Assembly (NCBI GenBank): GCA_023391105.1
Contig: JAEWBO010000038.1
Location: 1-63,078 of the forward strand
DNA length: 63,078 bases
Origin: Bacillota bacterium
GTDB lineage: Bacteria; Bacillota; Clostridia; Christensenellales; SZUA-584
Reading direction: 5' to 3'
The notes below the pieces were generated by a model. It was given only the letters and a program-made list of their open reading frames with translations, was not told the DNA's origin and ran no database searches. This document shows, piece after piece, positions 1-8,961 of this stretch. Made by a program: the position numbers and the translations under genes. The number at the start of each line of letters is the position of its first letter. Position 1 is the stretch's first letter.

Positions 1-621
1 CCGACCCCCCCACCAACCCCGACCCCCCCGCCAACCCCGACACCAACCCCAACGCCGACACCAACGCCAACGCCGACACCAACGCCTGCATCGACATCAA
101 CAGCCAAGCCAACGCCATCGGCGACACCGGCACCTACGGCAACGCCGACAGCGACTGCAACAGCTGCATCTACGCCGGCTGTGTCAAGCGCTCCGACACC
201 GACCGTGGGAGATGGCATGACGATTGCGCCCGCAGTGATTCAACAGGACGAAGAGACAGGCGTGATTGTGGTAGAAATAGACGTTGAAGCGTTGCCTGAA
301 GGAACAGAGGCCATACAACTGCCGAATGGTGAAGTTGTCAATGTTGCAGACGCCAGTAACGGGAAAATCCGAATTGAAATTAGCGAGGATGAGCTGAATG
401 AGGACGGTCAGCTGCTCATCACTGTTCTCGGCATTGAAGAAACAGCTTTGGGCACGTATAGCGTGCCTGTCATGGACAAGGACGGTAAGCTGTTGATACC
501 GGATACAGGGTATGGTGTTAACGGCGTAGCCGTCTGGCTTTGGATACTGATCGGCATTGCAATTCTCGCTGTGGGCTCATTCACCGTGTTCATTATATTG
601 AAAAAGAAGCAGGTTGTATAA
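1..621 (+). CDS. Pro-Thr-rich surface protein, C-terminal part (5' end outside window)
   Basis: The frame is open from the first base, so the gene begins upstream. The first ~60 codons are Pro-Thr dipeptides grading into Ala/Ser/Thr-rich sequence, a typical wall-spanning linker. An acidic ~100-residue domain that I do not recognise follows. The protein ends with IPDTG, a hydrophobic helix of about 20-25 residues and a KKKQVV tail. IPDTG-helix-Lys resembles a sortase sorting signal (LPXTG variant), but no sortase lies in the window, so simple membrane anchoring is also possible. An internal GTG at 181 could be misread as a start; the repeats continue in frame upstream of it. A hairpin terminator lies 110 bases downstream. 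Confidence 0.75.
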   Translation, partial: PTPPPTPTPPPTPTPTPTPTPTPTPTPTPASTSTAKPTPSATPAPTATPTATATAASTPAVSSAPTPTVGDGMTIAPAVIQQDEETGVIVVEIDVEALPEGTEAIQLPNGEVVNVADASNGKIRIEISEDELNEDGQLLITVLGIEETALGTYSVPVMDKDGKLLIPDTGYGVNGVAVWLWILIGIAILAVGSFTVFIILKKKQVV

Positions 622-730
622 AAGATAACGGTATATAGGTGCGCAAGGGCGATCGGTTTATTAGACAAGGAATAAAGGGAATTGCGCCTCAATTGCGAAT
701 ATTGCAGAGACTTACATCTGGCTATGAAAA

Positions 731-759
731 GGGACTTAAATTGTTAGGTTCCTTTTTTT
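731..759 (+). terminator. Intrinsic terminator after the surface protein gene
   Basis: A 9-bp stem (GGGACTTAA against TTAGGTTCC, with G-U pairs) has the 4-base loop ATTG and is followed by seven Ts. It closes the transcript of the first gene. Confidence 0.8.
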
Positions 760-913
760 AGTATCGATTTATAACAGCATTTTTACTTAGGCGTTATCAG
801 GTGAAATATGGGCATACATATACCAATATAAAGAATTATACCTTGCATGATTTTCCAAACAAATGATATCATTTGAGTATAACAAATCATATAAAAATGG
901 GAGGCGGCCGACC

Positions 914-1261
914 ATGAAAGATTTCCCCGATTTTATGAAAAATGATAAGAACCGCGTGCCCGGCAGCGCGCAAAACACACAGGATATTGAAGGATATTAT
1001 TATGAGGGACAGGGAGGCGGTCAGATGGCTTTCTGGACCTGCTTTTCCGACAGAGAGTCAAAAAAACACAGGCATGATTTTGACGAATACACGGTGATCG
1101 TATCGGGTCAGTACACGGCTTGCTTTGAAGATGAAGAGATTGTCCTTAACCCGGGAGATGAGCTGTTCATTCCGGCAGGAACGCTGCAGTGGGGCAGATG
1201 CGTTGCCGGCACAAGGTCGATTCATGCCTTCGGCGGAAAAAGAATAAAAACAGATGAATGA
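914..1261 (+). CDS. Small cupin-domain protein
   Basis: 115 codons. The ATG at 914 is chosen because GGGAGGCG lies 8-10 bases upstream; a longer in-frame start at 863 has no such site. The protein has a single cupin beta-barrel: a HRHDFDEY metal-ligand motif near residue 55, then NPGDELFIPAGTLQWG, the second cupin motif. Such proteins bind a metal and often a sugar or small acid, as sensors or isomerase-like enzymes; no substrate can be assigned. Its stop is close to the following acyltransferase gene, so the two are probably co-transcribed. Confidence 0.75.
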   Translation: MKDFPDFMKNDKNRVPGSAQNTQDIEGYYYEGQGGGQMAFWTCFSDRESKKHRHDFDEYTVIVSGQYTACFEDEEIVLNPGDELFIPAGTLQWGRCVAGTRSIHAFGGKRIKTDE

Positions 1262-1281
1262 TAAAATGTGAGGTTTTCTAT

Positions 1282-2376
1282 ATGAGAAGATGCGGGCTGG
1301 ACTGGCTCAGAATTTTTGTTGTGTTTCTGTTGTTCCCGTTCCACACCGCAAGGGTGTTTGATTGGTGGGAGCCAAACTATGTGAAGGATGTCCCAAATGC
1401 GTTTTCCACATGGCTTGTCGCTGGTATCGGATTCTGGTTTATGGCACTGCTTTTTGTGATTGCGGGGTTCTCGACGTTTCACGCGCTGCAAAAACGCACA
1501 GTCAAAGAATATATAAAGGAGCGCGTGCTGCGCCTGCTTGTGCCGCTGCTTTTTGGTATTGTTCTGATCGTGCCGGTGCAGGGTTATTTCGCCAGCCTGC
1601 GGCACGAGGGTTTTGCGGGAAGCTACATACAGTTCCTTGCTCGGTATTTTGTCGATTTCCATGATCTTTCGGGCTACACCGGCGGCTTTACCCCTGCGCA
1701 TCTGTGGTTCATACTGTATCTGTTTGTGATCAGCATGTGTTTGCTGCCGCTGATGCGTCGTCTGCGCGCGCCCGGTGAAGGACACACGGTAAAGGCGTGG
1801 GTGCTGCTGCTCGCGTTTATACCGATGACGGCTGCGGAGGCGCTGCCAGCCATAGGCGGTAAAAACCCTTTCTTTTACGCATTGCTGTTCATGTTTGGAT
1901 TCTTAATCGCACGTTCAGATGATGTGATGGATAAGGTGCGCCGCATGCGCTTTTGGACGCTGGCTGCGGCAATCGTGCTTTCGCCTGTGTATCTTGTGCT
2001 CGCCAGCTCGCTCGGCTGGCCGGGCGGGATCAATCTGCTGGGAGGCGGTATCGCGATGCTGCGCAACCTTTGTGTCTGGCTCACGATACTTGCTTTGATG
2101 GGGCTTGCGGATACATACCTCAATAAGCCGACACCTGTCCTGGCCTATTTTAACTGCGCGTCATATCCTGTCTACGTGCTGCATCAATCCGTGATGATGA
2201 TTTTAGCATACTATATTGTCTCGACCGGCCTTTCACCTGCTGCAAAATTTTTTGCAATTATGCTCGGAACACTGGCAGCGTGCCTTGCGCTCTATGAGGC
2301 GTTTCGACGCTTTGCGCCCACGCGGTTTATTCTCGGCATCAAAAAACAAGCAGTGCCGGTAAAGAAGCAGTCATAA
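1282..2376 (+). CDS. Membrane acyltransferase, acyltransferase-3 family
   Basis: About 364 residues with some ten hydrophobic segments. It begins with RCGLDWLRIFVVFLLFPFHT, the family's opening (D-W-L-R and a conserved His in the first helix). Acyltransferase-3 proteins transfer acetyl or succinyl groups onto extracytoplasmic sugars or polymers. The ATG at 1282 has GTGAGG at good spacing and places the family motif at the N-terminus. An in-frame ATG at 1258 overlaps the cupin stop but lacks a clear ribosome site. The neighbouring glycosidase suggests a glycan-related role (inference). Confidence 0.8.
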   Translation: MRRCGLDWLRIFVVFLLFPFHTARVFDWWEPNYVKDVPNAFSTWLVAGIGFWFMALLFVIAGFSTFHALQKRTVKEYIKERVLRLLVPLLFGIVLIVPVQGYFASLRHEGFAGSYIQFLARYFVDFHDLSGYTGGFTPAHLWFILYLFVISMCLLPLMRRLRAPGEGHTVKAWVLLLAFIPMTAAEALPAIGGKNPFFYALLFMFGFLIARSDDVMDKVRRMRFWTLAAAIVLSPVYLVLASSLGWPGGINLLGGGIAMLRNLCVWLTILALMGLADTYLNKPTPVLAYFNCASYPVYVLHQSVMMILAYYIVSTGLSPAAKFFAIMLGTLAACLALYEAFRRFAPTRFILGIKKQAVPVKKQS

Positions 2377-2401
2377 TATTAAATTTGGGAGGGAAAATGG
2401 G

Positions 2402-4813
2402 ATGAGCAAGGCGCAGGATATCGTGAAAAGGATGACCAATGACGAAAAAGCGCTGCTATTGTCCGGCGAAGATTTTTGGCATCTTGTCGCGTTCGAAAAA
2501 TACGGCTTGCCTCGCATTATGGTGGCGGACGGGCCGCACGGCCTTCGCAAACAGCCGGAAAAGGAAGATCAGCTGGGACAAAACGGAAGCGTTCCGGCGA
2601 CGTGCTTTCCTCCCGCATGCACAACCGCATGCTCGTTTGATGAAGAGCTGATATACAAGATGGGCGAAGCCTTGGCTGAAGAATGCCACGATCAGGGCAT
2701 TTCGGTGCTGCTGGGGCCCGGCGCAAACCATAAGCGCAGTCCGCTTTGCGGCAGGAACTTTGAATACTTCTCGGAAGACCCTGTTCTCACGGGCGCAATG
2801 GCGGCGTCGTTCGTGAAGGGTGTGCAAAGCAAGAACATCGGCACAAGCCTGAAGCATTTCGCCTGCAACAGCCAAGAATGCGCGCGCTTTTTGTCGGACA
2901 GCATTGTGGATGAGCGGGCGCTGCGCGAAATCTATCTGAAAGCTTATGAAACGGTCGTGAAGCAAAGCCAGCCCTGGACAATAATGACCGCTTACAATAG
3001 AATTAACGGCACCTACTGCTCCGAAAACAAGTGGCTGATGGAGGATGTGGCAAGAGGCGAGTGGGGCTTTGAAGGCATGTTTGTCACCGACTGGGGCGCG
3101 ATGTATGACCCGGTTGAATCGTATAGAAACGGGCAGGAGCTGGAGATGCCGGGCAGCTGCAACGGCACAGACAAGCTCGTGCTGGCCGCGGTCGAAAACG
3201 GACAGCTCTCGCAGCAGACGCTGGATGAGCATGCAGTACGCGTCGTTGAGCTGATATTAAAGAGCGCTAAAGCCAAGAAGCAAAAGGTAACCTGCGACAT
3301 GGCAGCGCACTTAAAGCTGGCTCAGCATATTGCGGAGGAATCGGCTGTACTGCTCAAAAACGACGGATTGCTCCCATATAAGCCGAACGGCAAATTTGCT
3401 GTGATCGGCAGCATGGCAAAGTATCCCCGGTATCAGGGCGCTGGCAGCAGCAAGATAAACCCGTATGAGCTGGATAACGCGTACGACGCGTTTGCGGCGC
3501 TCGGTCTCGATTTTGATTACGCAAACGGCTGCAAGCGCTATGCGACGGAGCCGGACGATGCGCTGATCTGTGAGGCGGTGAACACGGCAAAGGACAAAGA
3601 AATCGTATTTGTGTTTGCCGGTCTGCCGGACAGCTACGAATCCGAAGGCTACGACCGCGACACACTGGATTTGCCGCCCGCTCACAACAGGCTGATTGAA
3701 GCTGTGGCAGCTGTCAATAATAATGTGGTGGTGGTTCTCCAATGCGGTAGCGCGGTTGAGATGCCATGGAAGGACAAGGTGAAGGCGATACTGCTCACAT
3801 ACCTCGGCGGCTGTCAGGGAGGCAAAGCGGCGGTGAATCTGCTGCTCGGGATTGCAAATCCTTCGGGCAAGCTTGCGGAAACATTTCCGCTGAAGCTCTC
3901 AGACACACCCTGCTATAAGCATTTCGCGAACGACAAGTTTGTCGCGCAGTATAGGGAGAGCATATTCACAGGCTACCGTTACTATGATACTGCTCAAAAA
4001 GAGGTGCTTTTCCCGTTTGGCCATGGCCTTAGTTACACGACGTTTGTGTATTCTGATCTGAAGCTAAGCCGTCATCGCATGTCCGACACTGAGGCATTGA
4101 TTGCCACATTTAAGGTCAAAAACTGCGGAGAGATCGCAGGCAAAGAAACGGTTCAGCTATATGTCTCGCATAAGAATCCATCCGTGTTCAAGGCGGCCAA
4201 GGAATTAAAAGCATTCAGAAAAATTGCGCTGGCGGCGGGAGAAGAGAAAGAAGTGTCGTTTGAGATGGAAGCCAATGCGCTGAGCTATTACAACGTTCGC
4301 ATCCATAACTGGCATGTGGAAAGCGGTGACTATGAGATACTTGTCGGTGCGTCCGGTACGGACATACGGCTGAGTGCGGCGGTACATATCACCTCAGCAA
4401 CCGAATGCGAAATGCCTGACTATCGCGTCATCGCGCCGTCATACTATTCGTTGCCGCATACAGACGGGATACTGGATTTGCCGGAAAATGAGTTTTTGGC
4501 ATTGGTGGGCAAACCACTTCCCAAGAAACGGGCGGTGAGGCCGTTTCATCTCAATTCGCCTGTGTTCGAGCTGCGAACAACATTGTTCGGTAAGATCTTT
4601 GTTTTCTTTGCGAAAAGGATCGGAGTAAAGACGTTGGTGATCAGTGAGGGTGATGATGTGAAGAAGTTGATGGAAGCCACGATTATGGATATGCCGCTGC
4701 GTGCCATCGGCATGTCCGGAAGCTTTACGAGGGATCATATCGATGGGCTTGCCGAGATGCTTAACGGCCATCTGATAAAGGGGCTTAAGCTCTTATTAAG
4801 GAAACAAAAGTGA
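2402..4813 (+). CDS. Glycoside hydrolase family 3 beta-glucosidase-type enzyme
   Basis: 803 residues with no signal peptide, so probably cytoplasmic and acting on imported oligosaccharides. The N-terminal barrel shows GPHGLRKQ, KHFACNSQE and FVTDWGAMYD, where Asp (about residue 229) is the expected nucleophile. The C-terminal alpha/beta sandwich carries GAGSSKINPY and GYDRDTLDLP. A fibronectin-III-like domain (about 550-660) follows, then a ~130-residue tail that I do not recognise. The start is set by GGGAGG eight bases before ATG 2402. The bond specificity cannot be read from the sequence; beta-glucosidase is the commonest activity of this architecture. Confidence 0.9.
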   Translation: MSKAQDIVKRMTNDEKALLLSGEDFWHLVAFEKYGLPRIMVADGPHGLRKQPEKEDQLGQNGSVPATCFPPACTTACSFDEELIYKMGEALAEECHDQGISVLLGPGANHKRSPLCGRNFEYFSEDPVLTGAMAASFVKGVQSKNIGTSLKHFACNSQECARFLSDSIVDERALREIYLKAYETVVKQSQPWTIMTAYNRINGTYCSENKWLMEDVARGEWGFEGMFVTDWGAMYDPVESYRNGQELEMPGSCNGTDKLVLAAVENGQLSQQTLDEHAVRVVELILKSAKAKKQKVTCDMAAHLKLAQHIAEESAVLLKNDGLLPYKPNGKFAVIGSMAKYPRYQGAGSSKINPYELDNAYDAFAALGLDFDYANGCKRYATEPDDALICEAVNTAKDKEIVFVFAGLPDSYESEGYDRDTLDLPPAHNRLIEAVAAVNNNVVVVLQCGSAVEMPWKDKVKAILLTYLGGCQGGKAAVNLLLGIANPSGKLAETFPLKLSDTPCYKHFANDKFVAQYRESIFTGYRYYDTAQKEVLFPFGHGLSYTTFVYSDLKLSRHRMSDTEALIATFKVKNCGEIAGKETVQLYVSHKNPSVFKAAKELKAFRKIALAAGEEKEVSFEMEANALSYYNVRIHNWHVESGDYEILVGASGTDIRLSAAVHITSATECEMPDYRVIAPSYYSLPHTDGILDLPENEFLALVGKPLPKKRAVRPFHLNSPVFELRTTLFGKIFVFFAKRIGVKTLVISEGDDVKKLMEATIMDMPLRAIGMSGSFTRDHIDGLAEMLNGHLIKGLKLLLRKQK

Positions 4814-4881
4814 TTGTTTTTAGTCAATCAGCACTTGAAAAGTATAATAGCAGTAAATTAACAGCCTTTAGGGAGGACGAA

Positions 4882-6330
4882 ATGAAAAACGATATCGGTG
4901 TGATCGGCCTTGCGGTGATGGGAGAAAACCTCGTGCTGAATATGGAAAGCAAAGGGTTTTCGGTCAGCGTATACAACAGAACAACGCAGAAGGTGACCGT
5001 ATTCATTGAAAGCCGCGCAAGAGGTAAACGCATCAAGGGTACATATTCGCTCGGTGAGTTGGTCGCAACACTGGCAGCACCGCGCAAGGTCATGCTTATG
5101 GTCAAGGCAGGGCAGGCGGTGGACGATTATATTGACAGACTTGTTCCGCTGCTTGATGAGGGCGATATCATCATTGACGGCGGCAATTCGCGTTTAATCG
5201 ATACCATACGGCGGACAGAATATGTGCAAAGCAAGGGGCTGCTGTATGTCGGCACCGGCGTAAGCGGCGGCGAGGAGGGCGCGTTTAAAGGGCCGTCCAT
5301 GATGCCGGGCGGGTCTCCCGCGGCATGGCCGCATGTGAAGCCCATATTTCAGTCGATATGCGCCAAGGTGGAAGACGGCACTCCCTGCTGTGATTGGGTG
5401 GGAGAAACGGGCGCGGGTCATTTTGTTAAGATGGTGCACAATGGTATCGAGTATGGCGATATGCAGCTGATCTGCGAGGTGTATCAGCTTATGCGCGATA
5501 TGCTTGGCATGGGTGCGGAGGAGATGCATGAGGTGTTCAGGGCATGGAACGAGACGGATCTGAACAGCTATCTGATTGAAATCACAGCCGATATTTTGGC
5601 GTTTAAGGACGGGGACGGACTGCCGCTGGTCGATAAGATACTTGACAGCGCGGGGCAGAAGGGTACCGGCAAGTGGACGGCAATGGAGGCGCTCAATGAA
5701 GGCGTGCCGTTGAATCTGATTGGTGAGGCGGTTTTTGCACGCTGCCTTTCTGCGATGAAGGACGAGCGCGTCGCAGCCGCGCGCGCATATGATTTGAAAA
5801 GACCCAGCTACAAAGGTGATAAGCAGGGGATGGTGGAAGACTTGAGAAAAGCGCTTTACGCGTCCAAAATCATCTCATACGCGCAAGGGTTTGCGCTGAT
5901 GCGCGCGGCGTCTACGACCTATAACTGGCATTTGAATTATGGCGGCATTGCGCTGATGTGGCGCGGCGGGTGCATTATCCGAAGCGCCTTCCTTAATAAA
6001 ATAAAGGAAGCTTTTGATCTCAATCCAAGTCTTGCAAACTTGCTTTTGGATCCATATTTTAAAACGACGATTGAGCAGCTTTTGCCCGCCTGGCGTAACG
6101 TGGCGGCAGAGGCGATCCGGCACGGCGTACCTGCGCCTGCGCTTTGCGCGGCACTGAATGGCTTCGATGGCTGCACATGCGAAGCTTTGCCTGCCAACCT
6201 GCTTCAGGCCCAGCGAGATTACTTCGGCGCGCATATGTATGAGCGCATCGATGCGCCGAGAGGCACGTTTTTTCACACCAACTGGACGGGCGAGGGCGGC
6301 GATACGGCGGCAACAACATATGAAGTGTAA
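4882..6330 (+). CDS. gnd: 6-phosphogluconate dehydrogenase, decarboxylating
   Basis: 482 residues, the normal length of the long (Gnd) form. It oxidises 6-phosphogluconate to ribulose 5-phosphate, CO2 and NAD(P)H in the pentose phosphate pathway. Visible are the nucleotide-binding GVIGLAVMGENLVLNM, the substrate and catalytic segment GHFVKMVHNGIEYGDMQ, GTGKWTAMEALN, and the C-terminal RGTFFHTNWTG that closes the active site. ATG 4882 has GGGAGGACGA directly upstream; an in-frame start 24 codons earlier would add a non-homologous extension overlapping the glycosidase gene. Confidence 0.96.
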   Translation: MKNDIGVIGLAVMGENLVLNMESKGFSVSVYNRTTQKVTVFIESRARGKRIKGTYSLGELVATLAAPRKVMLMVKAGQAVDDYIDRLVPLLDEGDIIIDGGNSRLIDTIRRTEYVQSKGLLYVGTGVSGGEEGAFKGPSMMPGGSPAAWPHVKPIFQSICAKVEDGTPCCDWVGETGAGHFVKMVHNGIEYGDMQLICEVYQLMRDMLGMGAEEMHEVFRAWNETDLNSYLIEITADILAFKDGDGLPLVDKILDSAGQKGTGKWTAMEALNEGVPLNLIGEAVFARCLSAMKDERVAAARAYDLKRPSYKGDKQGMVEDLRKALYASKIISYAQGFALMRAASTTYNWHLNYGGIALMWRGGCIIRSAFLNKIKEAFDLNPSLANLLLDPYFKTTIEQLLPAWRNVAAEAIRHGVPAPALCAALNGFDGCTCEALPANLLQAQRDYFGAHMYERIDAPRGTFFHTNWTGEGGDTAATTYEV

Positions 6331-6382
6331 AGTAAAGAGCTTTGAATAATATGTAAATAATTTTTTTCTTTGGCCGCAGGTG

Positions 6383-6411
6383 TTGAACTGAAAGGCAAAT
6401 GGTGCTAAAAT
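6383..6411 (+). promoter_or_regulatory. Sigma-A-type promoter of htpG
   Basis: The -35 hexamer TTGAAC (6383-6388) and -10 hexamer TAAAAT (6406-6411) are 17 bp apart. The CIRCE operator starts five bases later, over the expected transcription start. Confidence 0.8.
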
Positions 6412-6415
6412 ACCG

Positions 6416-6442
6416 TTAGCACTCGGGGCACAAGAGTGCTAA
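6416..6442 (+). promoter_or_regulatory. CIRCE operator (HrcA-binding) upstream of htpG
   Basis: Exact consensus inverted repeat: TTAGCACTC, nine bases, GAGTGCTAA. CIRCE is the operator of the heat-shock repressor HrcA. It lies on the transcription start of the htpG promoter and 31 bases before the htpG start codon, so htpG is expected to be repressed by HrcA and released on heat shock. Confidence 0.95.
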
Positions 6443-6472
6443 TAAAAAACATTGATAAAGGAGACGGTGAGA

Positions 6473-8353
6473 ATGTCAAAAAAGCAGTTTAAAGCCGAAT
6501 CAAAACAGCTGCTGAATCTCATGATTCACTCAATCTATACGCACAAAGAGATATTTTTAAGGGAACTGATTTCCAACGCCAGCGATGCCATCGACAAAAT
6601 CTATTACAAGGCATTGACGGACGAATCCATAAGTTTTAACAGCGCGGATTATTACATAAAGCTGATACCCAATAAAACGAGCAGAACGCTGCGCATTATC
6701 GATGCGGGTATCGGCATGACCAAGGAGGAGCTGGAAAGCAATCTTGGCACCATCGCCAAGAGCGGCTCATTAAACTTCAAGAAAGAAAACGAGATCAAGG
6801 ACGGTTATGATATCATCGGCCAGTTCGGCGTGGGCTTTTATTCCGCGTTTATGGTGGCAGACAAGGTGACCGTGGTCAGCCGGGCATTGGGCAGCGACGA
6901 AGGCTATAAATGGGAGTCCGAAGGGGTCAGCGGCTATACCATAGAGCCCTGCGCCAAAGAGAGCGTGGGAACGGAAATCATCCTGCACATCAAAGACAAC
7001 GCCGACGATGAAAGCTACGACGAGTTTTTGGAGGAATACCGTCTTCGTTCGCTTGTGAAGAAATACTCCGATTTTATCCGCTATCCCATCAAAATGGATA
7101 TGCAGCAGAGCCGCCTTAAGGAGGGCACAAAGGACGAGTATGAAACCGTCGTGGAAGAGCAGGTGCTTAACAGCATGGTGCCCATTTGGCGCAAAAACAA
7201 AGCTGAGCTTACAGATGAAGACTACGAGCAGTTCTATTCGGAGAAGCATTTTGGGTTTGACAAGCCTGTATCGCATTTGCATATCAAAACCGAGGGCACG
7301 GTGCGATACAACGCGATTCTTTTCATACCTGAAAAGACGCCGTATGATTTTTACACCAAGGATTTCGAAAAGGGGCTGGAGCTATACGCAAGCGGCGTGC
7401 TTATCATGAACAAATGCCCGGATCTGCTGCCGGATTATTTCAGCTTTGTGCGCGGTATGGTGGAATCAGACGATCTGTCGCTCAACATCTCAAGAGAGCT
7501 TCTGCAGCACAACCGCCAGCTTAAGCTGATCGCCAAGAATATCAAAAACAAAATCAAATCTGAGCTGGAAGGTCTGCTTAAGAACGACCGCGAGAAGTAT
7601 GAGGCGTTTTATCAGTCTTTCGGCAGACAATTAAAGTTCGGTACGTACAACAGCTTCGGCGCGGACAAGGAAGACCTGCAGGACCTGTTGATGTTCTACT
7701 CATCGTCTGAGAAAAAGCTGGTCACGCTCGCCGAATACGTGGATCGCATGAAGGAAGACCAGAAGTTCATCTACTATGCGGCCGGTGAATCCGTGGAACG
7801 CATCGACAAAATGCCGCAGACCGAGATGGTACTCGACAAAGGCTTTGAGATTCTGTATCTCACCGAGGACGTGGACGAATTTGCGGTTCAGGTGCTCATG
7901 AATTACAAGGAGAAGGAATTCAAGTCTGTATCGGCTAGCGATGTGGACATTGAGACGGAAGAGGAAAAGAAGGAGACTCAGACCCAGGCACAAGACGATA
8001 AGGCGCTCTTTGATAAGATGAAGGAACTGCTCGGCGACAAGATCAAGGATATCCGTTTATCCAAGCGGCTCAAATCGCATCCTGTGTGCCTTATAAGCGA
8101 AGGTCATGTGTCCATCGAAATGGAAAAGATACTAAAGTCGATGCCGGGTAATCAGAACATCACGGCGGAAAAAGTGCTGGAGCTCAACCCCGGTCACGAT
8201 GTGTACAGTGCACTCAAAGACGCGTTTGAGCACGATGAAGAAAAATTCAAGCTCTTTACAGACCTGTTGTATAATCAGGCGCTGCTGATGGAGGGCTTAA
8301 GCGTGGAAGACCCGCTCTCGTTCAGCAACAACATCTGCAAGCTGATGGCGTAA
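6473..8353 (+). CDS. htpG: Molecular chaperone HtpG (bacterial Hsp90)
   Basis: 626 residues. The N-terminal GHKL ATPase domain shows ELISNASDAIDKI, DAGIGMTKEEL (nucleotide Asp) and GQFGVGFYSAFMV (lid). The middle domain carries the conserved SRELLQHNRQLK stretch and is followed by a C-terminal dimerisation domain, with an acidic Gln/Glu-rich linker near residues 495-515. The protein is cytosolic and ATP-dependent. ATG 6473 has GGAGACGGTGA upstream; a TTG seven codons earlier is less likely. The perfect CIRCE element puts it in the HrcA regulon, unlike Bacillus subtilis, where htpG is HrcA-independent. Confidence 0.97.
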   Translation: MSKKQFKAESKQLLNLMIHSIYTHKEIFLRELISNASDAIDKIYYKALTDESISFNSADYYIKLIPNKTSRTLRIIDAGIGMTKEELESNLGTIAKSGSLNFKKENEIKDGYDIIGQFGVGFYSAFMVADKVTVVSRALGSDEGYKWESEGVSGYTIEPCAKESVGTEIILHIKDNADDESYDEFLEEYRLRSLVKKYSDFIRYPIKMDMQQSRLKEGTKDEYETVVEEQVLNSMVPIWRKNKAELTDEDYEQFYSEKHFGFDKPVSHLHIKTEGTVRYNAILFIPEKTPYDFYTKDFEKGLELYASGVLIMNKCPDLLPDYFSFVRGMVESDDLSLNISRELLQHNRQLKLIAKNIKNKIKSELEGLLKNDREKYEAFYQSFGRQLKFGTYNSFGADKEDLQDLLMFYSSSEKKLVTLAEYVDRMKEDQKFIYYAAGESVERIDKMPQTEMVLDKGFEILYLTEDVDEFAVQVLMNYKEKEFKSVSASDVDIETEEEKKETQTQAQDDKALFDKMKELLGDKIKDIRLSKRLKSHPVCLISEGHVSIEMEKILKSMPGNQNITAEKVLELNPGHDVYSALKDAFEHDEEKFKLFTDLLYNQALLMEGLSVEDPLSFSNNICKLMA

Positions 8354-8369
8354 GGAAAGGGAGCAACCA

Positions 8370-8879
8370 ATGCGTTTGTTTATCGGCGTGAAGACGGGCT
8401 GCGAAGACCACCTGTCAGCACTGCAGCAAGAGCTAAAAGAACTTGGCAGCGGCAATTTCACAAGCAGGGCAAACCTGCATATGACGCTCAAATTCTTAGG
8501 TGAGGTGTCTGAAGACAGGATCGACGGCATTTGTGAAGCGATAACCGAAACGCAAAAAGGAACCTTGAAGCTGACCAGTGAAGGTTTGCAGGTTTTCGGC
8601 AGAGATATCATATCGGTAAAGGTGGGCGGGGAGCGAGATAAGCTGTCCGCCCTGTATGACAGCCTGGAAACGGCGCTTGAGAAACGCGGCTTTGGCAAGG
8701 AAACGAGGCGCTTTCGTCCGCATATTACGCTGGTCCGCAAATTTCGTCCGTTCGGCGATTTTGAATTGCTTCCGGTTAAGCCTGCTGCGTTTCAAGTGAA
8801 CGAAGTGATATTGTTTGAAAGCACACGCGAAGCGGGCAAGCTGGTCTATAGGCCGTTATACGTCCATCAATTGATTTAA
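8370..8879 (+). CDS. thpR: RNA 2',3'-cyclic phosphodiesterase (2H family)
   Basis: 169 residues with the two histidine motifs of the 2H phosphoesterase fold, HMTLKFLGE (near residue 34) and HITLVRKF (near 115), spaced as in ThpR/LigT. Known members hydrolyse 2',3'-cyclic phosphate ends of RNA. The gene begins 17 bases after htpG with AAAGGGAGC as ribosome site, so it is probably part of the CIRCE-controlled transcript. Confidence 0.9.
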   Translation: MRLFIGVKTGCEDHLSALQQELKELGSGNFTSRANLHMTLKFLGEVSEDRIDGICEAITETQKGTLKLTSEGLQVFGRDIISVKVGGERDKLSALYDSLETALEKRGFGKETRRFRPHITLVRKFRPFGDFELLPVKPAAFQVNEVILFESTREAGKLVYRPLYVHQLI

Positions 8880-8961
8880 GCAAAGCTGACCGTTTGCCGG
8901 ATTCGCAAATAAAGCTTCTTCCACATATTATAAAAGAGACGATGTGGAAGGAGCTTTTTCT

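Noticed and set aside
1..180. Repetitive DNA at the window start as a CRISPR or satellite array
   Set aside because: It is short-period Pro-Thr coding repeat in frame with the following protein; there are no spacers.
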